A stretch of 64,000 nucleotides of DNA from an uncultured SAR86 cluster bacterium (lineage in GTDB: Bacteria; Pseudomonadota; Gammaproteobacteria; Magnimaribacterales; D2472): NCBI GenBank assembly GCA_905478035.1, contig CAJQGX010000005.1, positions 28,706 through 92,705 of the forward strand, in the 5' to 3' direction. The notes below the pieces were generated by a model. The model saw only the letters and a program-made list of their open reading frames with translations. It did no database searches and was not told the origin of the DNA. Both the position numbers and the translations under genes were made by a program. Within the stretch, counting starts at the first letter, position 1, and every line of letters begins with the position of its first letter. Positions 18,792 to 27,365 of this stretch are shown in pieces.

Positions 18792-19190
18792 TTATTTTCT
18801 CCAACCACCTCTATCAAATATTCTTAAATAGGTAAGTTGGTCATGCTCTGAATTATTAATAACTTTACAATAATCACCGGATTGAACCAAAACAACATCA
18901 CCCGAAGTTAATTCATAAGAATCCTTATGCTCAACACCAAAAGATGGATCAGATCCATGTCCTTCATCAGTATTCATGTATTCAATGATTTCCATTGTTC
19001 CACGTCCATTTGTGATGACATAAACAACATCAGAATCAATTAACTTATGTCCATGAGTACCTTTTCCAGGTTGTATAACTGTTTTACTAGCAATTACCCT
19101 TGTTAATAGATCATTAGTCCAGACGGCATAATCCTCATTTACATTATGAGGTGAGCCACCAACTCTAAAGTTATTATATTTTTTAGCCAT
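18792..19190 (-). CDS. Cupin domain protein
   Basis: The 132-residue protein is a single small beta-barrel cupin. The first cupin motif is GKGTHGHKLIDSDVVYVITNGRG and the second GDVVLVQSGDYCKVINNSEHD. The first-motif histidines and the following glycine are retained, suggesting a metal site. Substrate and role are unknown. It is divergently oriented to metY across a 199-bp spacer and is followed by the MerC-like gene. Confidence 0.65.
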   Translation of the reverse strand: MAKKYNNFRVGGSPHNVNEDYAVWTNDLLTRVIASKTVIQPGKGTHGHKLIDSDVVYVITNGRGTMEIIEYMNTDEGHGSDPSFGVEHKDSYELTSGDVVLVQSGDYCKVINNSEHDQLTYLRIFDRGGWRK

Positions 19191-19260
19191 AAGATATTCC
19201 TTTTGTTTTGATAATTATAGATATTAAATATAAACATGTCAGCAAATTATTGTCTTGCTG

Positions 19261-19288
19261 TTGTTATTTAATTTAGTATAAATATAAT
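19261..19288 (+). promoter_or_regulatory. Sigma-70 type promoter of metY
   Basis: TTGTTA (19261-19266) and a perfect TATAAT (19283-19288) are separated by 16 bases. The expected transcription start, about 19295, falls at the first base of the structured leader described next, which supports both calls. Confidence 0.6.
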
Positions 19289-19290
19289 AT

Positions 19291-19343
19291 GAAGGCGCCT
19301 TTTGATATCAGCTTGCCGGCGCAACAAAATAGGCTAAAGAGAA
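19291..19343 (+). promoter_or_regulatory. Candidate SAM-II/SAM-V-like riboswitch
   Basis: The metY leader contains GCGCC at 19295-19299 pairing with GGCGC at 19318-19322 across an 18-base loop, followed by an A-rich linker and AGGCTAAAGAG. The loop end GCC can pair with the downstream GGC to make a pseudoknot. This H-type layout, with a GCTAAA element on the 3' side, matches the general plan of the small SAM-II and SAM-V aptamers, which are known upstream of methionine genes such as metY in marine bacteria. The element is about 50 bases before the metY ATG, so the control step is unclear. The class assignment is from memory of the consensus, not from a model search. Confidence 0.45.
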
Positions 19344-19389
19344 CTTATAATTATTTCTCAAAGTTGTTCACTTTTTTAAAGGAAAAATT

Positions 19390-20682
19390 ATGAGTAAAAC
19401 ATACACAAACCCAGAAACCATAGGCCTTCATGCTGGCTGGAGAAAGGATGATAATACTAACTCAGTAGCTGTACCAATTCACCAAACTACAAGTTTTCAA
19501 TTTGATGATACAGATCATGCAGCAAATTTATTTTCTCTTTCTGAGCTAGGAAATATCTATTCAAGAATTATGAACCCTACATGTGCTGTATTGGAAGACA
19601 GAATAGCAGCCCTAGAAGGTGGTGTTGGTGCATTAGCTGTAGCATCTGGGCAGGCTGCATCCACAGTAGCTATTCAGAATATAGCTAAAAATGGTGACAA
19701 TATTGTTGCTTCTTCTCATCTTTATGGGGGAACTTATAATTTATTTAAAAATGTTATGTCTGATATGGGTATTGAGGTTAGATTTGTGGATCCTTCTGAT
19801 CCTCAAAACTTTGCCAATGCCACTGATGACAAAACTAGAGCATATTATGGAGAAGTTCTGCCTAATCCAAGTTTTGAAGTTTTCCCTATTTCAGAAGTTG
19901 CTGAAATTGGTAGACCTTTAGGAATTCCTTTAATTGTTGACAATACTGCTGCACCAGTTATTTGTAAGCCATTTGATCATGGAGCAGCCATCGTAATGCA
20001 TTCAACTACTAAATTTATTGGTGGTCACGGAACATCTATTGGTGGAATTATTGTTGATAGTGGTAATTTTGATTGGGAAGCTGTTCCTGAGAGACAGCCT
20101 GCTTTAAATACTCCAGACCCTTCATATGGTGGTGCTGTTTGGACTGAGGCTGTTAAACCTTTAGGACCTATTGCTTATATATTAAAGGCAAGAACAACTA
20201 TATTAAGAGATATGGGAGCCGCTATGAGCCCATTCAATGCATTTATGTTTATCCAAGGTCTAGAAACACTAGCTTTAAGAATGAAAGAGCACACAAGCAA
20301 CGCAGAAAAGGTTGCAGAATATTTATCAAACCATGACTCTGTAGAGAGAGTCATCTATCCTTCTAAAATGGATGGGTATGCTAAAGAAAGGGCTGATAAG
20401 TATCTTACAAGAGGAAATGGCGGATTAATGGGCTTTGAAATCAAGGGTGGTATAGAGGCTGGTAAGAAATTTATTAATGCGCTAGAAATGGTTTATCACG
20501 TAGCAAATATAGGCGACTCAAGAAGTCTTGCTATTCATCCAGGTAGTACTACTCATAGCCAACTTAATGAAGAAGAGTTAAAGGCAGCTGGAATCACTCC
20601 AGGATTCGTAAGGCTTTCTATTGGGCTAGAGCATATAGATGACATTATTGCTGATTACGAACAAGCTCTATCTAAAATATAA
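19390..20682 (+). CDS. metY: O-acetylhomoserine sulfhydrylase
   Basis: MetY is a pyridoxal-phosphate enzyme that makes homocysteine from O-acetylhomoserine and sulfide for methionine synthesis. The 430-residue length fits. Visible parts are TIGLHAGWRKDDNTNSVAVPIHQTTSF at the start, the phosphate-binding GQAAS region, LIVDNTAAP, and the cofactor lysine in MHSTTKFIGGHG. The tail FVRLSIGLEHIDDIIAD is typical of the Cys/Met PLP family. A good AAAGGA site precedes the ATG, and a promoter plus candidate SAM riboswitch lies upstream. Confidence 0.95.
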   Translation: MSKTYTNPETIGLHAGWRKDDNTNSVAVPIHQTTSFQFDDTDHAANLFSLSELGNIYSRIMNPTCAVLEDRIAALEGGVGALAVASGQAASTVAIQNIAKNGDNIVASSHLYGGTYNLFKNVMSDMGIEVRFVDPSDPQNFANATDDKTRAYYGEVLPNPSFEVFPISEVAEIGRPLGIPLIVDNTAAPVICKPFDHGAAIVMHSTTKFIGGHGTSIGGIIVDSGNFDWEAVPERQPALNTPDPSYGGAVWTEAVKPLGPIAYILKARTTILRDMGAAMSPFNAFMFIQGLETLALRMKEHTSNAEKVAEYLSNHDSVERVIYPSKMDGYAKERADKYLTRGNGGLMGFEIKGGIEAGKKFINALEMVYHVANIGDSRSLAIHPGSTTHSQLNEEELKAAGITPGFVRLSIGLEHIDDIIADYEQALSKI

Positions 20683-20693
20683 GAAAATTCATT

Positions 20694-21206
20694 TTGAGCC
20701 AGGAATTAGTAACCTATATAGTTCTTGGCTCAGAATCTAGATTAAAAAATGTCAAACTCCCACTAGATACTAAATATGAAGAATATTTATTATCTAACTT
20801 GTCAGCGGAATCCTCTTATCAAAATCAGTTAGATGATTTAGTTACTTCTTGCAAAGGAGAGCTTGTAGTATTTTTACCTCCATCTTCGTTTCCTAATTCA
20901 GAGGCAAAAGAATCTTTAAAGAAAATTGCTTTAATTGGATTATCTTCTTGGGGTTGGTTTGAATATAGCCTTAGAAGAAAAAATATTATTCAAAACTTTA
21001 AAAAAGTTAGTACCTTGGTAAGAAGTACTCCTGATATCGAGCAGGGTATTTTTTTTACAAAACGTCTATATTTTTCTATTGGTGGATCTGGTTCATTTTC
21101 TTCAGAAACATTTTCAGAATTATCAAAAAGATTATATTCACGAATTGATCCACAAAAACCACTTCCTGCTCTTATAATAAGAACCAAGAATCTTAAATTA
21201 AATTAG
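20694..21206 (+). CDS. Degenerate family-2 glycosyltransferase-like protein
   Basis: This 170-residue protein starts at TTG with no clear ribosome binding site. The second half resembles the small GT2-like proteins known as the TIGR04283 family: SSWGWFEYSLRRKN, then QGIFFTKRLYFSIGGSGSFS, then SELSKRLY. The first half is short and diverged. The expected acidic sugar-nucleotide motif (family HADT) reads PPSS here, so catalytic residues seem lost. It lies between metY (11 bases upstream) and ccmA (5 bases downstream). It could be a non-catalytic relic or an enzyme with a changed role. Confidence 0.5.
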   Translation: MSQELVTYIVLGSESRLKNVKLPLDTKYEEYLLSNLSAESSYQNQLDDLVTSCKGELVVFLPPSSFPNSEAKESLKKIALIGLSSWGWFEYSLRRKNIIQNFKKVSTLVRSTPDIEQGIFFTKRLYFSIGGSGSFSSETFSELSKRLYSRIDPQKPLPALIIRTKNLKLN

Positions 21207-21211
21207 GTAAC

Positions 21212-21793
21212 ATGAAGAAAATTTTGGCTGCAGATAATCTATGCTATTCAATAAATGAAACAAAGCTTTTTCAGGGACTTTCCTTTGATTTATTTGAAGG
21301 AAAAGCAATTCATGTTTTAGGCGGCAATGGTTCTGGTAAAACTTCACTTTTAAAAATAATTAGCGGTCTATCCAAGCCTACTAGAGGATCAATTACAAAA
21401 TCTAATAAAAAAAACGTATGCTTTGTTGGTCATAAAAACGCCCTAAAACAGTATCTTACAGTTGAAGATAACTTATCTTTATTAGAAGTAGATAAACATA
21501 ATGATATAAATGCTTTTCTTAAAAAGCTCGAGCTATCAAAATTATTAGATGTAATGGTTGCTAGTCTATCTTATGGCCAACAAAAAAAACTAGCCTTACT
21601 AAGACTCTTTTTAAATGATTCTGATTTGTTGGTACTGGATGAGCCTTGTGTTGGATTAGATAGAAAGTCTCAAGATATTTTATGCTCTTTTTTAAGAGAG
21701 CAAAAAGAAGAAAAAAAGGCTCTAATTTTTTCTTCTCACATTTCTTTGGATGTTGATTCTGAATACATAAATCTCGACAAAGCTATTTCATGA
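21212..21793 (+). CDS. ccmA: Heme exporter ATPase CcmA
   Basis: CcmA is the ATPase of the CcmABCD complex that releases holo-CcmE during cytochrome c maturation. The 193-residue ABC protein shows Walker A in GGNGSGKTSLLK, the signature LSYGQQKKLAL, Walker B in LLVLDEPCVGLD and the H-loop in IFSSHIS. It overlaps ccmB by four bases and is the first gene of a complete nine-gene ccm operon. Confidence 0.94.
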   Translation: MKKILAADNLCYSINETKLFQGLSFDLFEGKAIHVLGGNGSGKTSLLKIISGLSKPTRGSITKSNKKNVCFVGHKNALKQYLTVEDNLSLLEVDKHNDINAFLKKLELSKLLDVMVASLSYGQQKKLALLRLFLNDSDLLVLDEPCVGLDRKSQDILCSFLREQKEEKKALIFSSHISLDVDSEYINLDKAIS

Positions 21794-22437
21794 AATTAAT
21801 TAATTTTGAATTTTTAAAACTCCGTAAAAAATCAAGAGGTTGGTTAGGTCCTATTCTTGTTTTTATTTTGATCATGACCGCATTTCCATTGACTGTAGAA
21901 ATCCTAAATAAAAATCTTGAACAGGCGTTTTTTTCAATATTGTGGATTGCAACTTTATTAGTGATGATGTTGGCAACTGAAGATATTTTCTTAGAAGATT
22001 ACAATGATGGCTCCTTGGAGCAGATGGCTATAAAGTATGATTCTTTATCAGGCCTAGTAGCCACAAAAATTTTTGTTTATTGGGTATTGATAGGCATTCC
22101 AATTTCTTTAATAGGAGCTCTATATGGATTTGGTATAACCAGATCTTCAGAATCAGCCTTACAAATATTACCCATATTATTGATTACAACTTATATATTT
22201 CTAAATGTATTTAGTTTTGGAAATGCATTAAGTCTTACTAAGGGCTCTATTTTAGGTACTCTTATTACCATGCCTCTTGTATTGCCTTTGCTTGTTGTCT
22301 TGGGGAAGGTGGTAATTGCTATAAATCTAGGTATTAGTTTTTTAGGATTTCTTTTTCTTTTATTAGGAATCTTATCGATTATAATACTTATATTACCAAT
22401 GATTATCTCTTTTGTTATCAAGGCGCATTTAGAGTAA
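21790..22437 (+). CDS. ccmB: Heme exporter permease CcmB
   Basis: CcmB is the six-helix membrane partner of CcmA. The 215-residue protein has the expected hydrophobic profile and length. The segment EDYNDGSLEQMAIKYDSL matches the conserved CcmB stretch (family DGSLEQL), and LPLLVVLGK fits the fifth helix. It overlaps ccmA by four bases and is followed by ccmC after a 27-base gap. Confidence 0.9.
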   Translation: MKLINFEFLKLRKKSRGWLGPILVFILIMTAFPLTVEILNKNLEQAFFSILWIATLLVMMLATEDIFLEDYNDGSLEQMAIKYDSLSGLVATKIFVYWVLIGIPISLIGALYGFGITRSSESALQILPILLITTYIFLNVFSFGNALSLTKGSILGTLITMPLVLPLLVVLGKVVIAINLGISFLGFLFLLLGILSIIILILPMIISFVIKAHLE

Positions 22438-22464
22438 CTTTGGTCTAAATCTATTAGCTATATT

Positions 22465-23196
22465 GTGATAAAAAAGTTTATACATCAGTTTGCATCGCCA
22501 AAAACCTATCTATTTCAGGTTGACAGAGCATATCCATATATTTTTTATGCCTCCCTATTTGTTTACATAGGATCACTATTTTGGGGTTTGTTTTTAACAT
22601 CCGAAGACTTTGTCCAAGGAAATTCATACAGAATAATCTATTTACATGTTCCAGCCTCTTTCATTTCACAATCTCTGTATCTTGCGATGGCTTTTGCTAG
22701 TGCTATTTTCTTAATATGGAAAGTAAAACTTTCTGCATATTTGGTTAAATCTATTGCTCCGATCGGAGCAGTAACTACTTTTATTGCATTAGTCTCTGGC
22801 TCTATATGGGGCATTCCTACTTGGGGTACTTGGTGGGCATGGGATGCAAGAATAATATCCACTTTGATTTTATTTATAATGTACTTAGGTTTGATTTCAC
22901 TTCATGACTCTTTTACAGATTACGAGAAGGCTGATAAATTTTTAGCAATTCTAGTTATTGTGGGTTCAGTCAATATACCGATTATAAAAATGTCTGTTGA
23001 ATGGTGGAGCACGCTTCATCAAACAGCCTCAATAACAGTAACAGAGAAACCTGCAATAGATGCCTCCATGCTTTATCCACTTTTTGGTTCAATTATTGGT
23101 TTTAGTGGTATTGTTTTCTGTCTTGTAATCCTGTCTTCTAAACTACAGATACTTTTACGTGAAAAGAATAAAAGTTGGGTAAAAGATTATGTTTAA
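22465..23196 (+). CDS. ccmC: Heme handling protein CcmC
   Basis: CcmC presents heme to CcmE in the periplasm. The 243-residue protein starts at GTG. It carries the tryptophan-rich WWD heme-binding segment, GIPTWGTWWAWDARI, and two conserved histidines in LHVPAS and STLHQTAS. Six membrane helices are seen. Its last eight bases overlap the start of ccmD. Confidence 0.94.
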   Translation: MIKKFIHQFASPKTYLFQVDRAYPYIFYASLFVYIGSLFWGLFLTSEDFVQGNSYRIIYLHVPASFISQSLYLAMAFASAIFLIWKVKLSAYLVKSIAPIGAVTTFIALVSGSIWGIPTWGTWWAWDARIISTLILFIMYLGLISLHDSFTDYEKADKFLAILVIVGSVNIPIIKMSVEWWSTLHQTASITVTEKPAIDASMLYPLFGSIIGFSGIVFCLVILSSKLQILLREKNKSWVKDYV

Positions 23197-23362
23197 TTTT
23201 GCATTTGATTCCATTGGTGAAGCTTTTATGATGCAGAGTGCTAATGGTCAATATCATGGAATATATGTATGGTCAGTAGTGTTTATCGTCTTAACGTCAT
23301 TGCTGGTAACATTTTTTATCTATAAAAGAAAAATTAGGAATATTGGAAAAAAAATTAAATGA
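23189..23362 (+). CDS. ccmD: Small heme-release protein CcmD
   Basis: This 57-residue open frame starts at ATG 23189, overlapping the end of ccmC by eight bases, and ends overlapping the ccmE ATG by four (ATGA). It has one membrane helix, VWSVVFIVLTSLLVTFFIY, followed by a basic cytoplasmic tail, KRKIRNIGKKIK. The helix is preceded by a segment with GQYHGIYVW, the pattern of CcmD, which has an aromatic pair before the helix. CcmD is needed to release holo-CcmE from the CcmABC complex. Confidence 0.88.
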   Translation: MFNFAFDSIGEAFMMQSANGQYHGIYVWSVVFIVLTSLLVTFFIYKRKIRNIGKKIK

Positions 23363-23763
23363 AGGCAGTTAGAAAAAAACGCTTAGTTACTGTTTTAGTT
23401 TTATTGCTTACTTCGGGCCTTGGCTCAATGTTAATTATAAAAGCACTTGATTCAAACTTAGACTTTTTCTTTACACCTTCTGAAATTTTTAAAGATGAAC
23501 TACCTGATAATAAAAGAATTAAGGTAGGTGGAATGGTTCTTGAGAATTCAGTTACTAGAGACGGCACAAATATAATTTTTAAGATTACAGACTACAAAGA
23601 ATCTATTCAGGTTGAATTCGATGGCATTGTCCCAGATTTATTTAAAGAGGGAAGTGGCGTTGTTGTTCTAGGTTATCTAGATAACGAAATTCTCAAAGCT
23701 GAAAAGGTTTTAGCAAAACATGATGAAAACTATATGCCACCAAGTTTAGATATAGAAAAATAA
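23359..23763 (+). CDS. ccmE: Heme chaperone CcmE
   Basis: CcmE carries heme covalently through the periplasm to the CcmFH ligase. The 134-residue protein has an N-terminal membrane anchor (KKRLVTVLVLLLTSGLGSMLI), an OB-fold with IKVGGMVLENSV and VVVLGYLD, and the heme-attachment motif LAKHDENYMPP, with His and Tyr four apart as in the H-x3-Y type. It overlaps ccmD by four bases, and ccmF starts on the base after its stop. Confidence 0.95.
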   Translation: MKAVRKKRLVTVLVLLLTSGLGSMLIIKALDSNLDFFFTPSEIFKDELPDNKRIKVGGMVLENSVTRDGTNIIFKITDYKESIQVEFDGIVPDLFKEGSGVVVLGYLDNEILKAEKVLAKHDENYMPPSLDIEK

Positions 23764-25656
23764 ATGTTAGTTCAAATAGCACATTTCCTTTCAATTCTCT
23801 CAACTGGTCTTTTTTTTACTACCTTTCTTTTATCTTTTTTATTAGATAATAAGGACAGAAATATAACCAAGCTTATCTCAAGAATATACTCGCATGGTTT
23901 TTTATTACTATTTGTATCTTTCCTTATTTATGTATTCTTAGCACTTAATGACAGCTTTAATGTTCTTTACATTGCTCAGCATTCAAATAGTTTGCTACCC
24001 AACTTTTATAAAATAACATCTATATGGAGTGCTCATGAAGGCTCTATGTATCTTTGGATAGTATTCTTATGTCTTTGGGGTTTTTTATATAGCTATTTTG
24101 TATCACCTGAAGATGAACTTAAGGCAAAGGCCCTAGGTATTATTTCTTTAATAGCTGTTGGGTTTCTATCATTTCTTTTGTTCACCTCGAATCCATTCGA
24201 GACAATTTTGCCAGTAGCTCCTATTGATGGAGCTGATATAAATCCAGTTCTTCAAGATCCTGCCTTGGCTATTCATCCTCCAACACTATACTTAGGCTAT
24301 GTAGGATTTGTAATAGCATTTGCAAATGCAATCTCATTTTTATTGAATGGGGATAATAAAATTAAATGGGAAGACTCAGTTAGAATATGGTCAATTTCTG
24401 CATGGGTGTTTCTAACAGTTGGTATAGCCTTAGGGAGTTGGTGGGCATATTATGAGCTTGGTTGGGGTGGTTATTGGTTTTGGGATCCAGTAGAAAATGT
24501 TGCATTAATGCCATGGCTAGCAGCTACAGCATTCATTCATTCACTAAGCGTTTCATCTAAATCTAAGCTTTTAAGGATATGGACTATTTTGCTCTCAATA
24601 ATGGTCTTTTCACTCAGTTTATTTGGTGCTTTTATTGTTAGGTCTGGAATCATTGATAGTGTTCATTCATTTGCAAACGATCCAGAAAGAGGATTATATC
24701 TTTTAAGCTTTGCTGGAATTTTAGTTGTTTTATCCTTAGCTGTATTTTCTTATAGACTCCCATCATTAATATCTAATAAAAATATAGTTTCTTTTTCAAA
24801 AGAATCTTTTATATCAATAAATAATATTATTTTTGGGACATTAATTTTTTCAACAATGCTAGGGATTCTTTATCCATTAATATATGAATATTTATATCTT
24901 CAAAAAATTAGTGTTGGGGCGCCTTACTATAATGCAATTTTTGTTCCTTCTACAATACTTGCATCTTTATTTTTATTTTTTTCTGTTGATGCAAAATGGC
25001 AAAGGACATATAAGGTTATTAATACCCACTCAGCAATGCTTCTTTCAGGAATTCTTTCATTATTGATCACAGTTTTAGTTATGTTCTTTTCTAAGATTTC
25101 AAGTTTGTGGATTCTTATTTCATTGTTCACTGGGTTATTGGTAATAATTAGATACATCTTTGTAATAGTAAATTTCTTAGTCAATAAAAAGTACTCAAAT
25201 CCATATAGCATTGCTGCTCATATTGGCTTGGGTATGTTAATAGTTTCAATTGCATTAAATAGTGAGTTCAGCTCAGAAAGAGCAATTAATATTAATCTCA
25301 AGGGCAAGGATACTTACAAGGGTTATGAGGTAAGCTTTGATAATCTAGAGTTAATAAAGATGTCTAATCATGACAGCGTCAAAGCTTCATTTGTTTTTAG
25401 TGACTCAAAAGGAAAAAGGTTTATTTTGAGTCCTGAAAAAAGAAAGTATTTCACTCGAGGTCAGATAACTACTGAAACAGCTATCTATGTAACTCCTCTT
25501 AAAGATATTTATATAACTTTAGGAGACCAACTTGAGGATGGGAGCTGGATTGTAAATATTCAATTTAATTATTTTATTCGCTGGGTATGGCTCTCTGCTA
25601 TTTTAATGGCTTTAGCCGGATCCTTTTTAGCATTTTCACTGAGGAGGGTTGATTAG
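23764..25656 (+). CDS. ccmF: Cytochrome c heme ligase subunit CcmF
   Basis: CcmF is the large membrane subunit that attaches heme to apocytochrome c. The 630-residue protein has the WWD domain in ELGWGGYWFWDPVENVALMPW, conserved histidines in ITSIWSAHEGSM, PALAIHPPTLY, FIHSLS and AAHIGLG, and more than ten helices. The length is normal. It begins directly after ccmE and overlaps ccmG by one base. Confidence 0.96.
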   Translation: MLVQIAHFLSILSTGLFFTTFLLSFLLDNKDRNITKLISRIYSHGFLLLFVSFLIYVFLALNDSFNVLYIAQHSNSLLPNFYKITSIWSAHEGSMYLWIVFLCLWGFLYSYFVSPEDELKAKALGIISLIAVGFLSFLLFTSNPFETILPVAPIDGADINPVLQDPALAIHPPTLYLGYVGFVIAFANAISFLLNGDNKIKWEDSVRIWSISAWVFLTVGIALGSWWAYYELGWGGYWFWDPVENVALMPWLAATAFIHSLSVSSKSKLLRIWTILLSIMVFSLSLFGAFIVRSGIIDSVHSFANDPERGLYLLSFAGILVVLSLAVFSYRLPSLISNKNIVSFSKESFISINNIIFGTLIFSTMLGILYPLIYEYLYLQKISVGAPYYNAIFVPSTILASLFLFFSVDAKWQRTYKVINTHSAMLLSGILSLLITVLVMFFSKISSLWILISLFTGLLVIIRYIFVIVNFLVNKKYSNPYSIAAHIGLGMLIVSIALNSEFSSERAININLKGKDTYKGYEVSFDNLELIKMSNHDSVKASFVFSDSKGKRFILSPEKRKYFTRGQITTETAIYVTPLKDIYITLGDQLEDGSWIVNIQFNYFIRWVWLSAILMALAGSFLAFSLRRVD

Positions 25657-26192
25657 TGATTAGCGTATTTAGGTTTTTTATTTTTGCAGTACCAGTATCT
25701 CTGTTAAGTTTTCTATATTTTTTTATTAATGATAATGATTATTATCCAGGAGCAGATTTCACAGTTTCAGAGATGCCAGCTTTCGAGCTTAATGCTTTAT
25801 ATGATAACTCTATAATCAGTAATTCAGATCTAAAAGGAAGCTATCTTATTAATGTTTGGGCAAGCTGGTGTATTACATGCAGAATTGAACATGGGTTTTT
25901 AGTCAGGCTAGATGCTCAAAACATACCTATTGTTGGCCTTAACTATAAAGATGATAAAGATGATGCAATCGAATGGTTAAGTAAATATAAAGATCCATAT
26001 GGATTAATCATCCATGACTTTTCTGGATCACTAGCACTAGATATGGGAGTAACCGGCGCTCCAGAAACATTTTTAGTTAAAGATGGAAAAATAATTGCTC
26101 ATTTTAGTGGAGAGGTTAATAAAAGAATTTGGTCTGATGTATTTGTTCCAGTTATTAAAAAAGAAAAGGTAAAATGGAATGATCAAATATAG
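25656..26192 (+). CDS. ccmG: Thioredoxin-like CcmG/DsbE
   Basis: CcmG reduces apocytochrome c cysteines for heme attachment. The 178-residue protein starts at GTG, has a membrane anchor (FRFFIFAVPVSLLSFLYFFI) and a periplasmic thioredoxin fold with the redox site NVWASWCITCRIEH and the cis-proline region VTGAPETFLV. It overlaps ccmF by one base and ccmH by 14 bases. Confidence 0.93.
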   Translation: MISVFRFFIFAVPVSLLSFLYFFINDNDYYPGADFTVSEMPAFELNALYDNSIISNSDLKGSYLINVWASWCITCRIEHGFLVRLDAQNIPIVGLNYKDDKDDAIEWLSKYKDPYGLIIHDFSGSLALDMGVTGAPETFLVKDGKIIAHFSGEVNKRIWSDVFVPVIKKEKVKWNDQI

Positions 26193-26556
26193 TCTATTAA
26201 CCATATTATTTTTCACTCAATTAATAATTAGTGATTCTCTTTATAATTTTGAAAATGCAGCAGATGAAAAAAGGTTTTATAACCTTATCAAGGAAATAAG
26301 ATGTCCAAAATGTACTAGTGGATCTTTAGCAAGTTCCAATGCACCTGTTTCTGTCGATATAAAAGAAAAAATAATTGAACTGATAAAGGAGGGCAAAACA
26401 GACAAAGAAATTAAAGAATATATAGCTTTAAGATTTGGCAATTCTGTTTTATATAATCCAGGATTTAATCAGGATACTTATTTTTTATGGATTGCACCCT
26501 TTGCAATATTATTTATTTCTATGACCTTTTACTACTTTAGAAGACGAATTAAATGA
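26179..26556 (+). CDS. ccmH: Cytochrome c maturation protein CcmH
   Basis: CcmH (CcmL type) is a periplasmic thiol protein that works with CcmG and CcmF. The 125-residue protein has a signal or anchor segment, the redox motif EIRCPKCTSGSLASSNAP (family LRCxxCQ), and a C-terminal helix (FLWIAPFAILFISMTFYYF). The usual glutamine after the second cysteine is replaced by threonine. It overlaps ccmG by 14 bases and ccmI by four. Confidence 0.92.
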   Translation: MIKYSLLTILFFTQLIISDSLYNFENAADEKRFYNLIKEIRCPKCTSGSLASSNAPVSVDIKEKIIELIKEGKTDKEIKEYIALRFGNSVLYNPGFNQDTYFLWIAPFAILFISMTFYYFRRRIK

Positions 26557-27326
26557 TTTATATATATCTTTTATGTTTCTTCTCATTGATACCAGTAATT
26601 GCTTATCTGTTATCCATAAATACTAAAAATAAGGGCTATATATTAGGAATATCAATGCTTGTTATTCTTGCATGTTTATTTAGTTTTACGGGAAAGTTTT
26701 CATTTTTAGGATCTCTAAACAAGCAATTATTGACAGATAACATGTACGCAAATATTCAAGATGATAATGATATCTCTGATGACATCTTTACAAGTTTTGA
26801 AAAACTAATTAATGATGAAGATAGAATTTATTGGATGCAGAGTCTTATTTTAGAAGCTATTGATGGCAAAAAATATAATTCAGCAGAGAGTCTGATAACT
26901 TATTCAGAAAGGTATTTCAAATCCAGTGAAGAGAAATTTATTTTTTATAGCCTTTACAAGGATTTAAGAGATTCTAAATTTCCTATATTTGCTAATTCAA
27001 AAATCATTGTAGATTTTAATAAACCTAATGATTGTTCAATATTTTCTGGACTGATTGAGATTTTTATTATGAATGGCCCTCAGATACCAATTGCTAATGC
27101 CAATTTTAATAAAGAGGAAGTGGTCATACTTAACAATACAAGCTCTTCTATTCCAGGTTTTGATATTGCTTCGGCTTATCTTAATAAGGAAACAGTTGAT
27201 ATTAAAGTTGAATTAGAATGTACTAAAAGTGGATTTGAATATACTTCAGAAGTTTTGATATTACTTGATCAAACAACACCATCAAATACCTATAAAATTA
27301 GCTCAAATGAATGGTTAAAAAAGTAA
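26553..27326 (+). CDS. ccmI: CcmI-like cytochrome c biogenesis protein
   Basis: CcmI holds apocytochrome c for the CcmFH ligase. The 257-residue product has two N-terminal helices (residues about 2-20 and 28-48), a helical middle that would correspond to a reduced TPR region, and a C-terminal beta domain where IEIFIMNGPQIPIANANF matches the CcmI pattern VFIFA-x(5)-PxPLAV. It is shorter than usual (many are 300-400 residues), with few recognisable TPR units. Position at the end of the operon, overlapping ccmH by four bases, supports the call. Confidence 0.75.
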   Translation: MIYIYLLCFFSLIPVIAYLLSINTKNKGYILGISMLVILACLFSFTGKFSFLGSLNKQLLTDNMYANIQDDNDISDDIFTSFEKLINDEDRIYWMQSLILEAIDGKKYNSAESLITYSERYFKSSEEKFIFYSLYKDLRDSKFPIFANSKIIVDFNKPNDCSIFSGLIEIFIMNGPQIPIANANFNKEEVVILNNTSSSIPGFDIASAYLNKETVDIKVELECTKSGFEYTSEVLILLDQTTPSNTYKISSNEWLKK

Positions 27327-27365
27327 CAATAGTTTAATATATTCATAACAAAATAACTCTTCGCA

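Noticed and set aside
19355..19377. Weak hairpin with T run before metY as a riboswitch terminator
   Set aside because: The stem is only about five A+T-rich pairs, and it lies too near the ribosome binding site to claim termination control.
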